Below are positions 8,639-16,680 of a stretch of 64,000 nt of DNA, in pieces. A model generated the notes under the pieces. The model did no database searches, was not told the DNA's origin, and saw nothing but the letters and a program-made list of their open reading frames with translations. Numbering within the stretch: position 1 is the stretch's first letter; every line of letters starts with the position of its first letter. This DNA comes from Novosphingobium arvoryzae (lineage in GTDB: Bacteria; Pseudomonadota; Alphaproteobacteria; Sphingomonadales; Sphingomonadaceae), in NCBI RefSeq assembly GCF_014652615.1, contig NZ_BMZD01000001.1, positions 21,962 through 85,961 of the forward strand. The letters run 5' to 3'. The translations under genes were made by a program, and so were the position numbers.

Positions 8639-9505
8639 TCAATTTTCCCCGCGGCTGATTTGCCTATCGGCAAAATCCACGAACAACAGCCAATCCTCGC
8701 CCATTTGCTCCGTCTCGCACATCTCGCGAGTGAGGGGATGCAACTTGCTGTGGAAATCGAGATGCTTCAACCGGTCGGTGCCGAGAGTGGCAACCAGTCG
8801 ATCATAGCTGTAACCGCGGCGGAAGTTTACTTCGCAGATCACCTTGGGGCGGAACTTCTGCAGCACCGGGCGCAGGTGATCGAGCACCGCCAGTTCCGCC
8901 CCCTCGACATCGATCTTTATAAGGTCGACGCGTTCGAATTCGTCGGGGTTGATGCTGCCGAGCGCGACATCGAAGACGCTGCCATGTCCGGCCAGCCCTT
9001 CGGGCGTCTCGTGCGGCGCGAGGAAGCGGCCGTTCTTGGGTTCGCCTTCGGGCACGAAGAAGGGACGGGTGCCGCTCTCCCCCGCCCCCGCCAGCGCAAC
9101 ATTGCGGGCGCTGGTCTGCGCACCGAAACCGTTGAGCGCGATGCTGGCGGCAAGGCGGCGGAAGACCGCCGGATTGGGTTCGATTGCGACAACCTTGCCG
9201 CTCGGACCCACCAGATCTGCGGCCAGCACCGTGTAGTAGCCAAGGTTCGCGCCGACATCGATCACGGTGTCGCCCGGACGGATCACCGCGGCGAAATAGC
9301 GGGTAAGCCAGAACTCCCAATACCCGTCGAAGATCATGTGCGGGGAAAAGCCGATGTCGTCCCCGAGGACGAACATCCTGAGATTGCCGAGGATCTTGCA
9401 CAACAAGGTACCGTTGCCGAGATACTCGCTACGCGTGTTCGCAGCAAAGTGCGCCTCAGCAGCGGGGCGGTTCTGCTCGAGCAGGACTGATCTGATATTG
9501 CTCAT
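8639..9505 (-). CDS. FkbM family methyltransferase
   Basis: 288 residues. The SAM-binding signature VIDVGANLGYYTVLAA is near residue 78, VVAIEPNP follows, and the family hallmark LIKIDVEGAELAVLDHL is near residue 205. FkbM-type enzymes O-methylate sugars and polyketides. The ATG at 9505 overlaps the kpsT stop by four bases (ATGA), which fixes the start better than an upstream in-frame ATG at 9538 would. Linkage to the transporter genes suggests methylation of the exported glycan, perhaps as a terminal modification. About 97 bp of AT-rich DNA separate it from the next gene. Confidence 0.88.
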   Translation of the reverse strand: MSNIRSVLLEQNRPAAEAHFAANTRSEYLGNGTLLCKILGNLRMFVLGDDIGFSPHMIFDGYWEFWLTRYFAAVIRPGDTVIDVGANLGYYTVLAADLVGPSGKVVAIEPNPAVFRRLAASIALNGFGAQTSARNVALAGAGESGTRPFFVPEGEPKNGRFLAPHETPEGLAGHGSVFDVALGSINPDEFERVDLIKIDVEGAELAVLDHLRPVLQKFRPKVICEVNFRRGYSYDRLVATLGTDRLKHLDFHSKLHPLTREMCETEQMGEDWLLFVDFADRQISRGEN

Positions 9506-10902
9506 GCGGTGGTTGTGTCTCGCACAGGAATGATCCATTCGGCCAAGCCTCCGGCCGAGCGGAGGGCAGCCAGCGGTTCCTCTCCGCGGGAGAGTGCCGC
9601 GTCGAACGCGTCCTGCTCCGCCCCGACGAGCCTGGCGAGATCGTCGCGCCAGTCGGACCGCACCGCCCAGCCGCCGGGGACTAGGGCCACCTGCTGGGGC
9701 AAAGCCGCCCCAGCAGGCGCTTCGCTCATCATACGGGCGAGCACCGTTTCGAGACTGCCCCCTTCGCGAAGCAAGACAAGCGCCTCTTCGTCCGCGATGC
9801 CATCGGTTCCGCGGGCAAGCGCGGCCAGCAGCGCGAGATCGACATAGCCGGGCGGTTGTCGCCGAGTATCGCCACCGTCCGGCACCGCGATCGGGCTGTT
9901 CAGCGTGCTGCTGCCCGGCGGCGCGACTGCGGTGATGAAGGGGGCGAGCACCCGTACCGGCTCACCATAGGCGCAGGCGGTGCGATAGGCGATCTCGGCC
10001 CGCGCCAGACACCCCTGTTCGCGCGTCACATGGCCAAGCTGCACCCAGTAAGAACGCTCATAGGGGTGAAGCGCAAGCGCCTCGCCATAACCGGCCTCTG
10101 CCAGAGTCCAGTCGTGTCGATCGCGCGCGGCATCGGCCTGACGAACTAGCGTCATGAAATGCTCGTCGGCATGGGCCACGCGGCGTAGCGAATCGATCGC
10201 CGCCAGACGCCGCGAGAATGGCTGCGCCACCGCCCTGACCACCACGGACGAGCGCATCTGGGCGAGGAAATGATCCTGCGCCGTGTCATGATCGGCAAAC
10301 GTGGTGAGGCGGCCCTGATCGAGCACAGCAAAGCGGTTGCAGTGATCGCGCAGGTAGCCTGGATCATGCGAGATGATCATCATCGCCCGGTCGCTACGCC
10401 GATCGAACAATTCGTAATTGCAGCGCTCGTGAAAGCGGGAATCGCCGACGGCGGCCACTTCGTCGATCAGGAAACAGTCAAACTCGATGATCATCGAGAT
10501 TGCGAAGGCCAACCGCGCCAGCATCCCCGACGAATAGCTGCTCACCGGTTCGCGCAGATATTGGCCGAGCTCTGCGAATTGTTCAACGAAGGCGAGGTTG
10601 TGCTCCGGGTCCTGGTTGTAGAGCCGGCTGATAAAGCGCACATTGTCGATCCCAGTCAGGTTGCCCTGAAATGCGCCCCCAAACGCCAGCGGCCAAGACA
10701 CGGACATTTCGCGGGTGATCTTGCCGAAAGTCGGCGCTTCTGCCCCTCCCACCAGCCGGATCAAAGTTGATTTACCCGCGCCGTTGCGGCCCAGCACGCC
10801 GAGCCGCTCACCCTTTGTGAGTTTCAAGTTTATTCCATCGAGCACACGCTTCGGACCAGTGCGCGTGCGATAATGCTTGGTGACGTTGCTGACTGTGATC
10901 AT
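9502..10902 (-). CDS. kpsT: Polysaccharide ABC transporter ATPase with large C-terminal extension
   Basis: 466 residues, about twice the usual 220 of KpsT. Residues 1-220 are the ATPase: Walker A GRNGAGKST at 38-46, signature SSYSSGM at 121-127, Walker B FDCFLIDE at 141-148 and the H-loop histidine at 179. Residues about 240-466 are extra; the first part (YGEALALHPYERSYWVQLGH and the helix after it) resembles TPR pairs. It powers export of the lipid-linked polysaccharide with KpsM across the inner membrane. It overlaps kpsM by four bases and fkbM by four bases. The extension could recruit assembly proteins or recognise the finished chain as the Wzt C-terminal domain does, but it does not look like the Wzt beta-sandwich. 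Confidence 0.92.
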   Translation of the reverse strand: MITVSNVTKHYRTRTGPKRVLDGINLKLTKGERLGVLGRNGAGKSTLIRLVGGAEAPTFGKITREMSVSWPLAFGGAFQGNLTGIDNVRFISRLYNQDPEHNLAFVEQFAELGQYLREPVSSYSSGMLARLAFAISMIIEFDCFLIDEVAAVGDSRFHERCNYELFDRRSDRAMMIISHDPGYLRDHCNRFAVLDQGRLTTFADHDTAQDHFLAQMRSSVVVRAVAQPFSRRLAAIDSLRRVAHADEHFMTLVRQADAARDRHDWTLAEAGYGEALALHPYERSYWVQLGHVTREQGCLARAEIAYRTACAYGEPVRVLAPFITAVAPPGSSTLNSPIAVPDGGDTRRQPPGYVDLALLAALARGTDGIADEEALVLLREGGSLETVLARMMSEAPAGAALPQQVALVPGGWAVRSDWRDDLARLVGAEQDAFDAALSRGEEPLAALRSAGGLAEWIIPVRDTTTA

Positions 10903-11696
10903 CGCGGGGACAGTCGTTTCTCGGTCCAGCGGACCAGAATTAAAGCTGCGACCGACAACACCAGCGAACAGATGATGGCATAGCCGGGATCATATATTGG
11001 CTCGATCTGGGAGCCGAAATAACCGTCCCGGATCATCTCAACCCCGTGCACCATCGGGATGTAGAGGACGATCTCGCGGACCGCGGACGACAGCGCGGAT
11101 ACCAGATAGGCTGCGCCCGACAGGGGAAAGAGTAGGTAAGAGGCGGGGTGCCAGAGCTTGTCGACCAGCTCGTACTCTTGGCTCAAGGCTCCAATTGTGA
11201 TCGCCAGCGCCGCCCCGAACCACGCTGTCAGCATCCACCCGCCGGCTACGGTGAGAAAATCTTCTGGCGGCTTGATTAATTCGCTCGCAATGAACACCAG
11301 CGACAGGGTAAAGAACGACATGGTCGCGCCGGCGAATTCGATTATGATCCGCGCCACATAGATATCCAGGGCTCGGACATTCCTGTGATACATCAGAGCC
11401 ATATTGCTCTCGATAGCGCCGATGCAGCGACCGGGCATGTTGCGCCATAGCAGGACGGTGGAATAGCCCGTCAGCGCAAAGGCTGCGATCGGCAGGTTGC
11501 TGCCGTGTAGCGACCTGGTCGCGGTCCACAGCGCGGTCACCCCGAGGGTGAACAGCATCGGTTCCACAAATAACCACAGGAAGCCTATGTTATGGCGCCC
11601 GTAGCGGGTCAGCAGTTCGCGCAAGAGTAGCGCGCCCAACACCCGGCGTTGCACCCCGAGGTTGGCGATTAGAGAGGTTTGGGCAGCGATCGCCAT
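10899..11696 (-). CDS. kpsM: Polysaccharide ABC transporter permease
   Basis: 265 residues with six predicted membrane helices, typical of ABC-2 permeases such as KpsM. Residues near 30-45 hold the RELLTRYGRHNIGFLW segment characteristic of capsule and O-antigen permeases. It forms the inner-membrane channel with KpsT. The ATG at 11696 is used; a TTG at 11702 would overlap the kpsE stop and add two residues. The downstream kpsT start overlaps this stop by four bases. Confidence 0.93.
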   Translation of the reverse strand: MAIAAQTSLIANLGVQRRVLGALLLRELLTRYGRHNIGFLWLFVEPMLFTLGVTALWTATRSLHGSNLPIAAFALTGYSTVLLWRNMPGRCIGAIESNMALMYHRNVRALDIYVARIIIEFAGATMSFFTLSLVFIASELIKPPEDFLTVAGGWMLTAWFGAALAITIGALSQEYELVDKLWHPASYLLFPLSGAAYLVSALSSAVREIVLYIPMVHGVEMIRDGYFGSQIEPIYDPGYAIICSLVLSVAALILVRWTEKRLSPR

Positions 11697-11698
11697 GG

Positions 11699-12883
11699 TC
11701 AATCCCGGTGCTCGCGAACGCCGACCAGCAGCATTGAGGCCACGCCCCAGGCCAGCAGTCCGAGGACGAAGGTACCGAGGATGCTGCGCAGACGGCGGGG
11801 ATAGGCGGCATCATCCGGCAGGCTCGGCTCAGATATCCGCTCAACATATGCCTGCTTACGCCGGGCTTCAGCTTGTGCCTCCTTATAGGCCGAGAGTGCA
11901 GTCGAGAGCTGCCTTTCGGAGTATTCAGACGCCAAGCGCAGTTCCTGAAAGCGAACGGAAGCCGAAGATAGGGAGCCGCGCCCGCCCGCCAATTGCGCGG
12001 TCTGCGCCGCGATCTCGCGTTCAAGATTGCTGATCTGTGTGCGCAAATAGGGGATCTGGGAGGCCTGGGGGGTATAGGTCTGCATCTGCAGCAGCTGGGT
12101 CTGGGAGGCGATCAGCTGGTCCTGCAGCTTGCCAATCATCTGCAGTCCGGCGCTGGCCTGCAATTCAGGATCGATCACGCCCTCGCGGTTCCGGAAGGCA
12201 GCTAGTGCCAACGCCGCATTTTGCGCATCCTGCCGCGCACGGGCCAGCTCGGTCTCCGCAAAGGCGATCGAGTCGCGCCGCGCCCGATCGGAAAGTTCGT
12301 TGACGAGCACTTCGGATTGTTCGAGCAGCCGCCGATTGATTGTTTGCGCGCTCTGCGGATCGAAGGACTTGACGGTCAGCACTGTTACCATTGTACTGCT
12401 CGAATCATTGGCTGTGACCTTGCCGAGAAAGTATTCGAACAGATCCTCGCCCGTGTCCTTGCCCAAGTAGCCGAAGCGGTCGAACCAGAAGATCGACCCG
12501 TTGCCCCAGGCGCGCGTTACGTAGCCGTCCTGGTTGATCGTCTCAAGGGCCTGACGCGAGCCAAGAAATTTGATCACCGCCTCGCTTTCCTCGCTCGCGC
12601 CGACGATGTTTCCGCCGCTCAACACCATGCCGAGCGGCGAGAGGTTGGGTTTCGACGGGCTGCGCACGATGTAGCGGCTTTCCGAGACATAGACCTCGCT
12701 GGCGAGGAACCCGAAATAGAGGCTGGCCAGCAGGGTCGGGACGATGACTAACCCCGCAAACAGCGGGCTTAACCCCCGAAACCATTGCAGCAGGCTGCGA
12801 CGCACGACATCTGTCGGTTCGCCGGTAGCCTCGCCATGCGCGCGACCAGGTTCGGCCAACAGCTGATCAGGTATGGGCTTCAT
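11699..12883 (-). CDS. kpsE: Capsule export inner-membrane periplasmic-adaptor protein
   Basis: 394 residues of the KpsE/Wza-partner polysaccharide co-polymerase type. One membrane helix lies near residues 40-62 (LFAGLVIVPTLLASLYF), a second near 367-387, and the long periplasmic middle (about 190-350) is mostly coiled coil. KpsE couples the inner-membrane KpsMT complex to an outer-membrane KpsD channel, which is not found in this window. The ATG at 12883 has no clear Shine-Dalgarno sequence and overlaps the stop of a doubtful 84-codon upstream frame by four bases. It is the first recognised gene of the minus-strand capsule operon. Confidence 0.93.
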   Translation of the reverse strand: MKPIPDQLLAEPGRAHGEATGEPTDVVRRSLLQWFRGLSPLFAGLVIVPTLLASLYFGFLASEVYVSESRYIVRSPSKPNLSPLGMVLSGGNIVGASEESEAVIKFLGSRQALETINQDGYVTRAWGNGSIFWFDRFGYLGKDTGEDLFEYFLGKVTANDSSSTMVTVLTVKSFDPQSAQTINRRLLEQSEVLVNELSDRARRDSIAFAETELARARQDAQNAALALAAFRNREGVIDPELQASAGLQMIGKLQDQLIASQTQLLQMQTYTPQASQIPYLRTQISNLEREIAAQTAQLAGGRGSLSSASVRFQELRLASEYSERQLSTALSAYKEAQAEARRKQAYVERISEPSLPDDAAYPRRLRSILGTFVLGLLAWGVASMLLVGVREHRD

Positions 12884-13134
12884 CTGCCGAAAGCCAATCT
12901 TCCAGCCCCGGGCAAAGTTGCAGCGAAATCGCTATCTGGAAGATGCTCCGATTTCGCTGCGATGACACCCTCAAGGTTCAGCAACAGGAGGCAAACCGAG
13001 GGGGGCCAGAGGTTTCCGCGGATGTGGGCTTGCAACTTAGCCAGGCACTCATGGGCCACAATCAGTTCATGCTGTAAGCTGCCGATTATCTGGAAGCTGC
13101 CCCCTAAAAAAAACAAAATGCTAAACCTAGACAT
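12880..13134 (-). CDS. Doubtful 84-codon leader frame before kpsE
   Basis: An open frame of 84 codons whose stop overlaps the kpsE ATG (ATGA) and whose ATG lies about 65 bp after the predicted promoter at 13208-13237. I recognise no family and see no Shine-Dalgarno sequence. It has some hydrophobic stretches but no convincing signal peptide. The overlap with an SD-less kpsE start is the only argument for translation; it may equally be untranslated leader or a decayed gene. Confidence 0.2.
   Translation of the reverse strand: MSRFSILFFLGGSFQIIGSLQHELIVAHECLAKLQAHIRGNLWPPSVCLLLLNLEGVIAAKSEHLPDSDFAATLPGAGRLAFGR
12920..12960 (-). promoter_or_regulatory. 12-bp inverted repeat in kpsE leader
   Basis: GCAGCGAAATCG at 12920-12931 pairs perfectly with CGATTTCGCTGC at 12949-12960 across a 17-base loop. 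It lies about 37 bases before the kpsE start in the predicted leader RNA. No T-run follows, so it is not a typical terminator; an RNA hairpin or a protein-binding site is possible. Confidence 0.45.
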
Positions 13135-13178
13135 TGAAGGACAATTTTAATTTTGGGTAGCGAATTGCAACTTACATT

Positions 13179-13196
13179 CCATGTTTGGATACATGG
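13179..13196. promoter_or_regulatory. Palindrome at predicted capsule transcription start
   Basis: CCATGT at 13179-13184 and ACATGG at 13191-13196 form an inverted repeat with a six-base spacer, a few bases downstream of the predicted -10 box. The position suits an operator, but no regulator is identified in the window. Confidence 0.3.
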
Positions 13197-13207
13197 TGTA
13201 TTTGATA

Positions 13208-13237
13208 ATGATAACCCTCGTTCAATCTTTGTGTCAA
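13208..13237 (-). promoter_or_regulatory. Predicted sigma70-type promoter for kpsE operon
   Basis: On the minus strand TTGACA (13237-13232) is followed after 18 bases by TATCAT (13213-13208); an alternative -10 TTATCA gives 17 bases. This is the best promoter match I noticed here and points towards kpsE. The -35 box lies only 17-25 bp from the end of the insertion element. Confidence 0.55.
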
Positions 13238-13322
13238 CGGCGAAGTGAAGGTCGGCTGACGTGACCCCCTGATTTTCCTCCAGTCTCGATTAGAGTCCGG
13301 CCCTGACAGAAGGACGGACGAG

Positions 13323-13577
13323 ATGAAGAGAACGAGGTTTACAGAGGAGCAGATCATCGGTGTGCTGAAGGAGGCCGAGGCCGGCGCGAAGACCGCCGAC
13401 CTGGCCCGACGGCACGGGGTGTCGGAAGCGACGATCTACAACTGGAAGTCGAAGTATGGCGGGCTGGAGGTATCCGAGGCCCGGCGGCTGCGGGAACTCG
13501 AGAGCGAGAACGCGAAGCTCAAGCGGCTGCTGGCCGACACGATGCTGGACAACGTGGCGCTGAAGGATCTTCTTTGA
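13323..13577 (+). CDS. IS3-family transposase OrfA
   Basis: 84 residues with an HTH of the IS3/IS911 OrfA type: [19 protein letters not shown], then [19 protein letters not shown], and a C-terminal leucine-zipper-like helix ([17 protein letters not shown]). It binds the element ends and normally forms a fused OrfAB transposase with the downstream frame. An AAGGA-type ribosome site lies upstream. The stop TGA at 13575-13577 overlaps the next frame. Confidence 0.9.
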   Translation: MKRTRFTEEQIIGVLKEAEAGAKTADLARRHGVSEATIYNWKSKYGGLEVSEARRLRELESENAKLKRLLADTMLDNVALKDLL

Positions 13578-14410
13578 AAAAAGTGGTGACGCCCGCCGCT
13601 AAGCGGGAAGCTCTCGCTCATCTCCAGGCGTGCCACGGGATGAGCGAACGACGGGCGTGCCGTGTTATCGATGCCGATCGCAAGAGCGTGCGCTACCGTT
13701 CCACACGCGACGATGATGCCGATCTGCGCGAGAAGCTGCGTGGGCTGGCCAACCAGCGTCGCCGGTTCGGCTATCGCCGTTTGCATATCCTGCTGCGCCG
13801 GGAGGGCGTGATGATCAACCGGAAGAAGACCCAGAGGCTTTACAAGGAGGAAGGTCTGGCGGTGAGGGGGCGACGCAGCCGCAAGCGTGCTGTCGGGACC
13901 AGAGCACCAGCTCCGGTGCTGGCCCTGCCGAACCAGCGCTGGAGCCTGGACTTCGTTCATGACCAGATGGCCTCTGGCAGGCGGTTCCGGGTCCTCAACG
14001 TGGTCGATGACGTGATCAGGGAGTGCCTGGCTGCTGTGCCGGATACCTCGATCTCCGGGCATCGCGTCGTTCGCGAGCTGACCCGGCTCATTGCCCAGCG
14101 GGGCAAGCCCGGAATGGTCGTCAGCGACAATGGCTCCGAACTCACCAGCAATGCCGTGCTCGCATGGTGTGGTCGGATCGGCGTGGAGTGGCATTACATC
14201 GCTCCGGGCAAGCCGATGCAGAACGGCTACGTCGAGAGCTTTAACGGCCGCATGCGCGACGAACTGCTGAACGAGACCCTGTTCATGAACCTTGCCCATG
14301 CACGGGTCGAGATCGCTGCCTGGGTCGAGGACTACAACCGGGAGAGGCCGCACTCGTCCCTTGGCTGCACAACCCCGGCGGCGTTCGCCGCCGAACTCGA
14401 CAAGCAATGA
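13574..14410 (+). CDS. IS3-family transposase OrfB (DDE catalytic domain)
   Basis: 278 residues in the -1 frame relative to OrfA, beginning at a TTG that overlaps the OrfA stop. An rve-type integrase core is present: WSLDFVHD gives the first Asp, [11 protein letters not shown] the second, and [14 protein letters not shown] the catalytic Glu, followed by the [11 protein letters not shown] end motif. All catalytic residues are intact, so the element may still be mobile. Expression could be by -1 frameshifting or by re-initiation at the overlapping TTG. An A6G run follows immediately after the overlap. Confidence 0.9.
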   Translation: MKKVVTPAAKREALAHLQACHGMSERRACRVIDADRKSVRYRSTRDDDADLREKLRGLANQRRRFGYRRLHILLRREGVMINRKKTQRLYKEEGLAVRGRRSRKRAVGTRAPAPVLALPNQRWSLDFVHDQMASGRRFRVLNVVDDVIRECLAAVPDTSISGHRVVRELTRLIAQRGKPGMVVSDNGSELTSNAVLAWCGRIGVEWHYIAPGKPMQNGYVESFNGRMRDELLNETLFMNLAHARVEIAAWVEDYNRERPHSSLGCTTPAAFAAELDKQ

Positions 14411-14527
14411 CCTACTTCGCTACGCCCTACGGGCTCCGCTACGCAGGCCATTGCTTCAAACGCGCTGATGCGCAAAACAAACGCCCGGCTCTAATCCAAG
14501 CTGGGGGAAGCTGGGGGTCATGTCAGC

Positions 14528-14869
14528 ATCTCCAAAAACCCATAGCCAATGGCGGTCTGATTTGATTCAGTGCGGCTGACTGGAGGTGAGGATGCGTCAG
14601 ACGGGATTTGACGTGCTCCCCTGATTGTTACCATTCAGAGGTAGAGTTTCCTCGATGGCGTTCTCGGTCGTCAGCGTGGGGAACGCCGTGAACTAGCCAA
14701 TCGCAATTGGTTCATTCTGGATTTATCTTATATTTTTAAAGCGGTTGGTGGCGGGTAATGAACGCATTGTCGCAAATGCGCCAGATTGCACAGGGCCGCC
14801 GCTCCACAAGCGTGCGACCAGGTGTTAGGTGGCTCCGCTCTGCTGAGAAACAGTTGAAAGGGTCGCACC
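14528..14869. other. Intergenic region with IS-end remnant upstream of kpsF
   Basis: No convincing gene. At 14609-14626 the sequence TGACGTGCTCCCCTGATT matches 16 of 18 bases of the left end of the complete element (13257-13274), in the same orientation, with a shared TAGAGT further in. This looks like the end of a second, lost, related element. The stretch from about 14700 is AT-rich and contains a possible promoter for kpsF. A 75-codon frame at 14758-14985 overlaps kpsF and looks spurious. Confidence 0.5.
14707..14734 (+). promoter_or_regulatory. Possible promoter of the kpsF operon
   Basis: TTGGTT at 14707-14712, 16 bases, then TATATT at 14729-14734, in an AT-rich stretch about 135 bp before the kpsF start. 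The match is moderate. Confidence 0.3.
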
Positions 14870-15868
14870 GTGGATCAGGTTACTTCCATTGCCGGGCTGG
14901 ATACCAGCCAGATACTCGAACGCGGGCGGGACGTCGTCCGGATCGAGGCGGACGCGCTGGGCTTGCTCCACGCGGCACTGGATAACAGCTTTGTCCAGGC
15001 CTGCCGGACCATCAAGGGAGCCGCCCGCCAGCTGGTGATTACTGGCATGGGCAAATCCGGCCACATCGGCCGCAAGGTCGCTGCCACCTTCGCCGCCACC
15101 GGAACCCCGGCGATCTTCGTCCATCCCGGTGAGGCTGCGCACGGCGATCTGGGGATGCTGGCGCGGGGCGACGTGCTGCTGGTGCTGTCCAATTCCGGCA
15201 ACACGAGCGAGCTGCGCGCGATCCTGAACTATGCCCGCAAGGGCGGCATTCCGATCATCGGCATGGCATCACGGCGCAATTCGCTGGTCGGTGAACTGGC
15301 CGACGTTACCTTGCTCCTGCCCAAAGTGCGCGAAGCCTGCGCCGTCAACGTCGCTCCGACGACGTCAACCACGCTGCAACTGGCGCTGGGCGATGCGCTG
15401 GCCATGGCGGTGATGGACATGCGCGGCATCACGAAAAGCTGGCTGCGCATGGTGCACCCGGCCGGGTCGATCGGGCTGGCGCTGGCCCCCGTAGCGGAAA
15501 TCATGCACGGCGAAGACCGGATGCCGCTGGTCAGCCACATGGCCGGAATGCCCGAGGTCATTTCGGTCATGACGCGCGGATGCTTCGGACTGGCCGGGGT
15601 GGTGGACGATACCGGCGCGCTGATCGGGATCATCACCGATGGCGATCTGCGCCGCCGCTTCGGAATGCTGACCACCGCGTTCGCCCGCGATGTGATGACC
15701 CGCGCACCCAAAGTACTGCCCGCTGAAATACCGGCTGGCGAAGCGCTGCTGTTCCTCAACGACAGCCAGATTACCGCCGCCTTCGTGGTCGAAGACGCAT
15801 CGATTCCCGCCCCCTATCCGCTCGGCATCATCCACATCCATGACCTGCTGCGCGTCGGCCTGAACTGA
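14870..15868 (+). CDS. kpsF: D-arabinose-5-phosphate isomerase, KpsF/KdsD type
   Basis: 332 residues. The SIS domain (about 35-205) includes LVITGMGKSGHIGRK, HPGEAAHGDLGM and LSNSGNTSE. Two CBS domains follow from about 210 to the end. The enzyme converts ribulose 5-phosphate to arabinose 5-phosphate, the first step of Kdo synthesis. The canonical HPGGALGR-like segment before the CBS part reads HPAGSIGLAL here. The start is GTG at 14870 with GAAAGGG upstream. It heads the plus-strand capsule operon, ending eight bases before kdsB. A second housekeeping kdsD is probably elsewhere. Confidence 0.93.
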   Translation: MDQVTSIAGLDTSQILERGRDVVRIEADALGLLHAALDNSFVQACRTIKGAARQLVITGMGKSGHIGRKVAATFAATGTPAIFVHPGEAAHGDLGMLARGDVLLVLSNSGNTSELRAILNYARKGGIPIIGMASRRNSLVGELADVTLLLPKVREACAVNVAPTTSTTLQLALGDALAMAVMDMRGITKSWLRMVHPAGSIGLALAPVAEIMHGEDRMPLVSHMAGMPEVISVMTRGCFGLAGVVDDTGALIGIITDGDLRRRFGMLTTAFARDVMTRAPKVLPAEIPAGEALLFLNDSQITAAFVVEDASIPAPYPLGIIHIHDLLRVGLN

Positions 15869-15876
15869 CCGCCCCC

Positions 15877-16680
15877 ATGCCTGCTGATTTTGCGATCCTG
15901 ATCCCGGCGCGCTTCGCCTCTGTCCGCTATCCCGGCAAGCCGCTGGCGACCCTGCGTGGGGCGGATGGCACCGCGCGAAGCTTGATCCAGCGCAGCTGGG
16001 AAGCCGCGCAGGCCATCGCCGGGCCGGACCGCGTGTGGGTGGCAACCGACGATGCCCGCATTGCCGAGGCAGTTGCAGCGTTCGGCGGGCAAGTCGTGAT
16101 GACGCCAACCTCCTGCCGCAACGGCACCGAACGTTGCGCCGCCGCGCTTGACACGCTGGGTCACGTCGCGCCGATCGTCGTAAACCTGCAAGGCGATGCG
16201 CCGCTGACCCCCGGCTTTGTTGTGGCTGATCTGGTAACCGCACTCGCTGCTGATGCCGGCGCCGCAATGGCAACCCCGGCAGTGCGCTGTTCGCCCACGC
16301 TCTATCGCCACCTGATCAGCGATCAGGCGGCGGGACGGGTTGGCGGAACGACAGTCGTGTTCGGGCGCGATGCCCGCGCGCTCTATTTTTCGAAGCGAGT
16401 GATCCCGCACTTGCCCGAAAGCCGCGCCGACGCGCATCAGCACGTTCACCTGCACTTGGGCGTCTATGCGTATCGCCCGGCGGCACTGGCGGCCTATGTC
16501 GCCGCTCCGCCTGCCCCGCTGGAAGAACTGGAAGGGCTGGAGCAGCTTCGCTTTCTCGACATGGGCCAGCCGATCCGCATGGTCCCGTTTGATCCGCTGC
16601 CGTGGGACTGCATCGAGCTGAACAACCCGCAGGACGTCCCCGCGATCGAGGCCGTGCTGCGCCAGAGGGGGTTGAACTGA
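15877..16680 (+). CDS. kdsB: 3-deoxy-manno-octulosonate cytidylyltransferase
   Basis: 267 residues, family length. It begins with the nucleotide-binding [17 protein letters not shown] and contains the CTP/Kdo segments VNLQGDAPL and [27 protein letters not shown] and [13 protein letters not shown] follow as in KdsB. It activates Kdo as CMP-Kdo in the cytoplasm, the donor used by KpsC and KpsS. It lies between kpsF and kdsA, and its stop overlaps the kdsA start by one base (TGATG). Confidence 0.95.
   Translation: MPADFAILIPARFASVRYPGKPLATLRGADGTARSLIQRSWEAAQAIAGPDRVWVATDDARIAEAVAAFGGQVVMTPTSCRNGTERCAAALDTLGHVAPIVVNLQGDAPLTPGFVVADLVTALAADAGAAMATPAVRCSPTLYRHLISDQAAGRVGGTTVVFGRDARALYFSKRVIPHLPESRADAHQHVHLHLGVYAYRPAALAAYVAAPPAPLEELEGLEQLRFLDMGQPIRMVPFDPLPWDCIELNNPQDVPAIEAVLRQRGLN

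Larger units (their letters stand above)
13255..14527 (+). mobile_element. IS3-family (IS407-like) insertion sequence
   Basis: About 1.27 kb holding orfA and orfB in the standard IS3 arrangement. The ends are imperfect inverted repeats: left GCTGACGTGACCCCC from 13255, right (reverse complement) GCTGACATGACCCCC from 14527, with a further shared GATTAGAG inside each end. The conservative core boundary is 13262-14520 (TGACCCCC to GGGGGTCA). No flanking target duplication is evident with either boundary. It lies between the two divergent capsule operons. Confidence 0.85.

Noticed and set aside
13250..14530. Target-site duplication of the insertion element
   Set aside because: Neither boundary choice gives matching flanks.
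14758..14985. 75-codon frame before kpsF
   Set aside because: It overlaps the well-supported kpsF start, is Arg/Gly-rich and has no family features.
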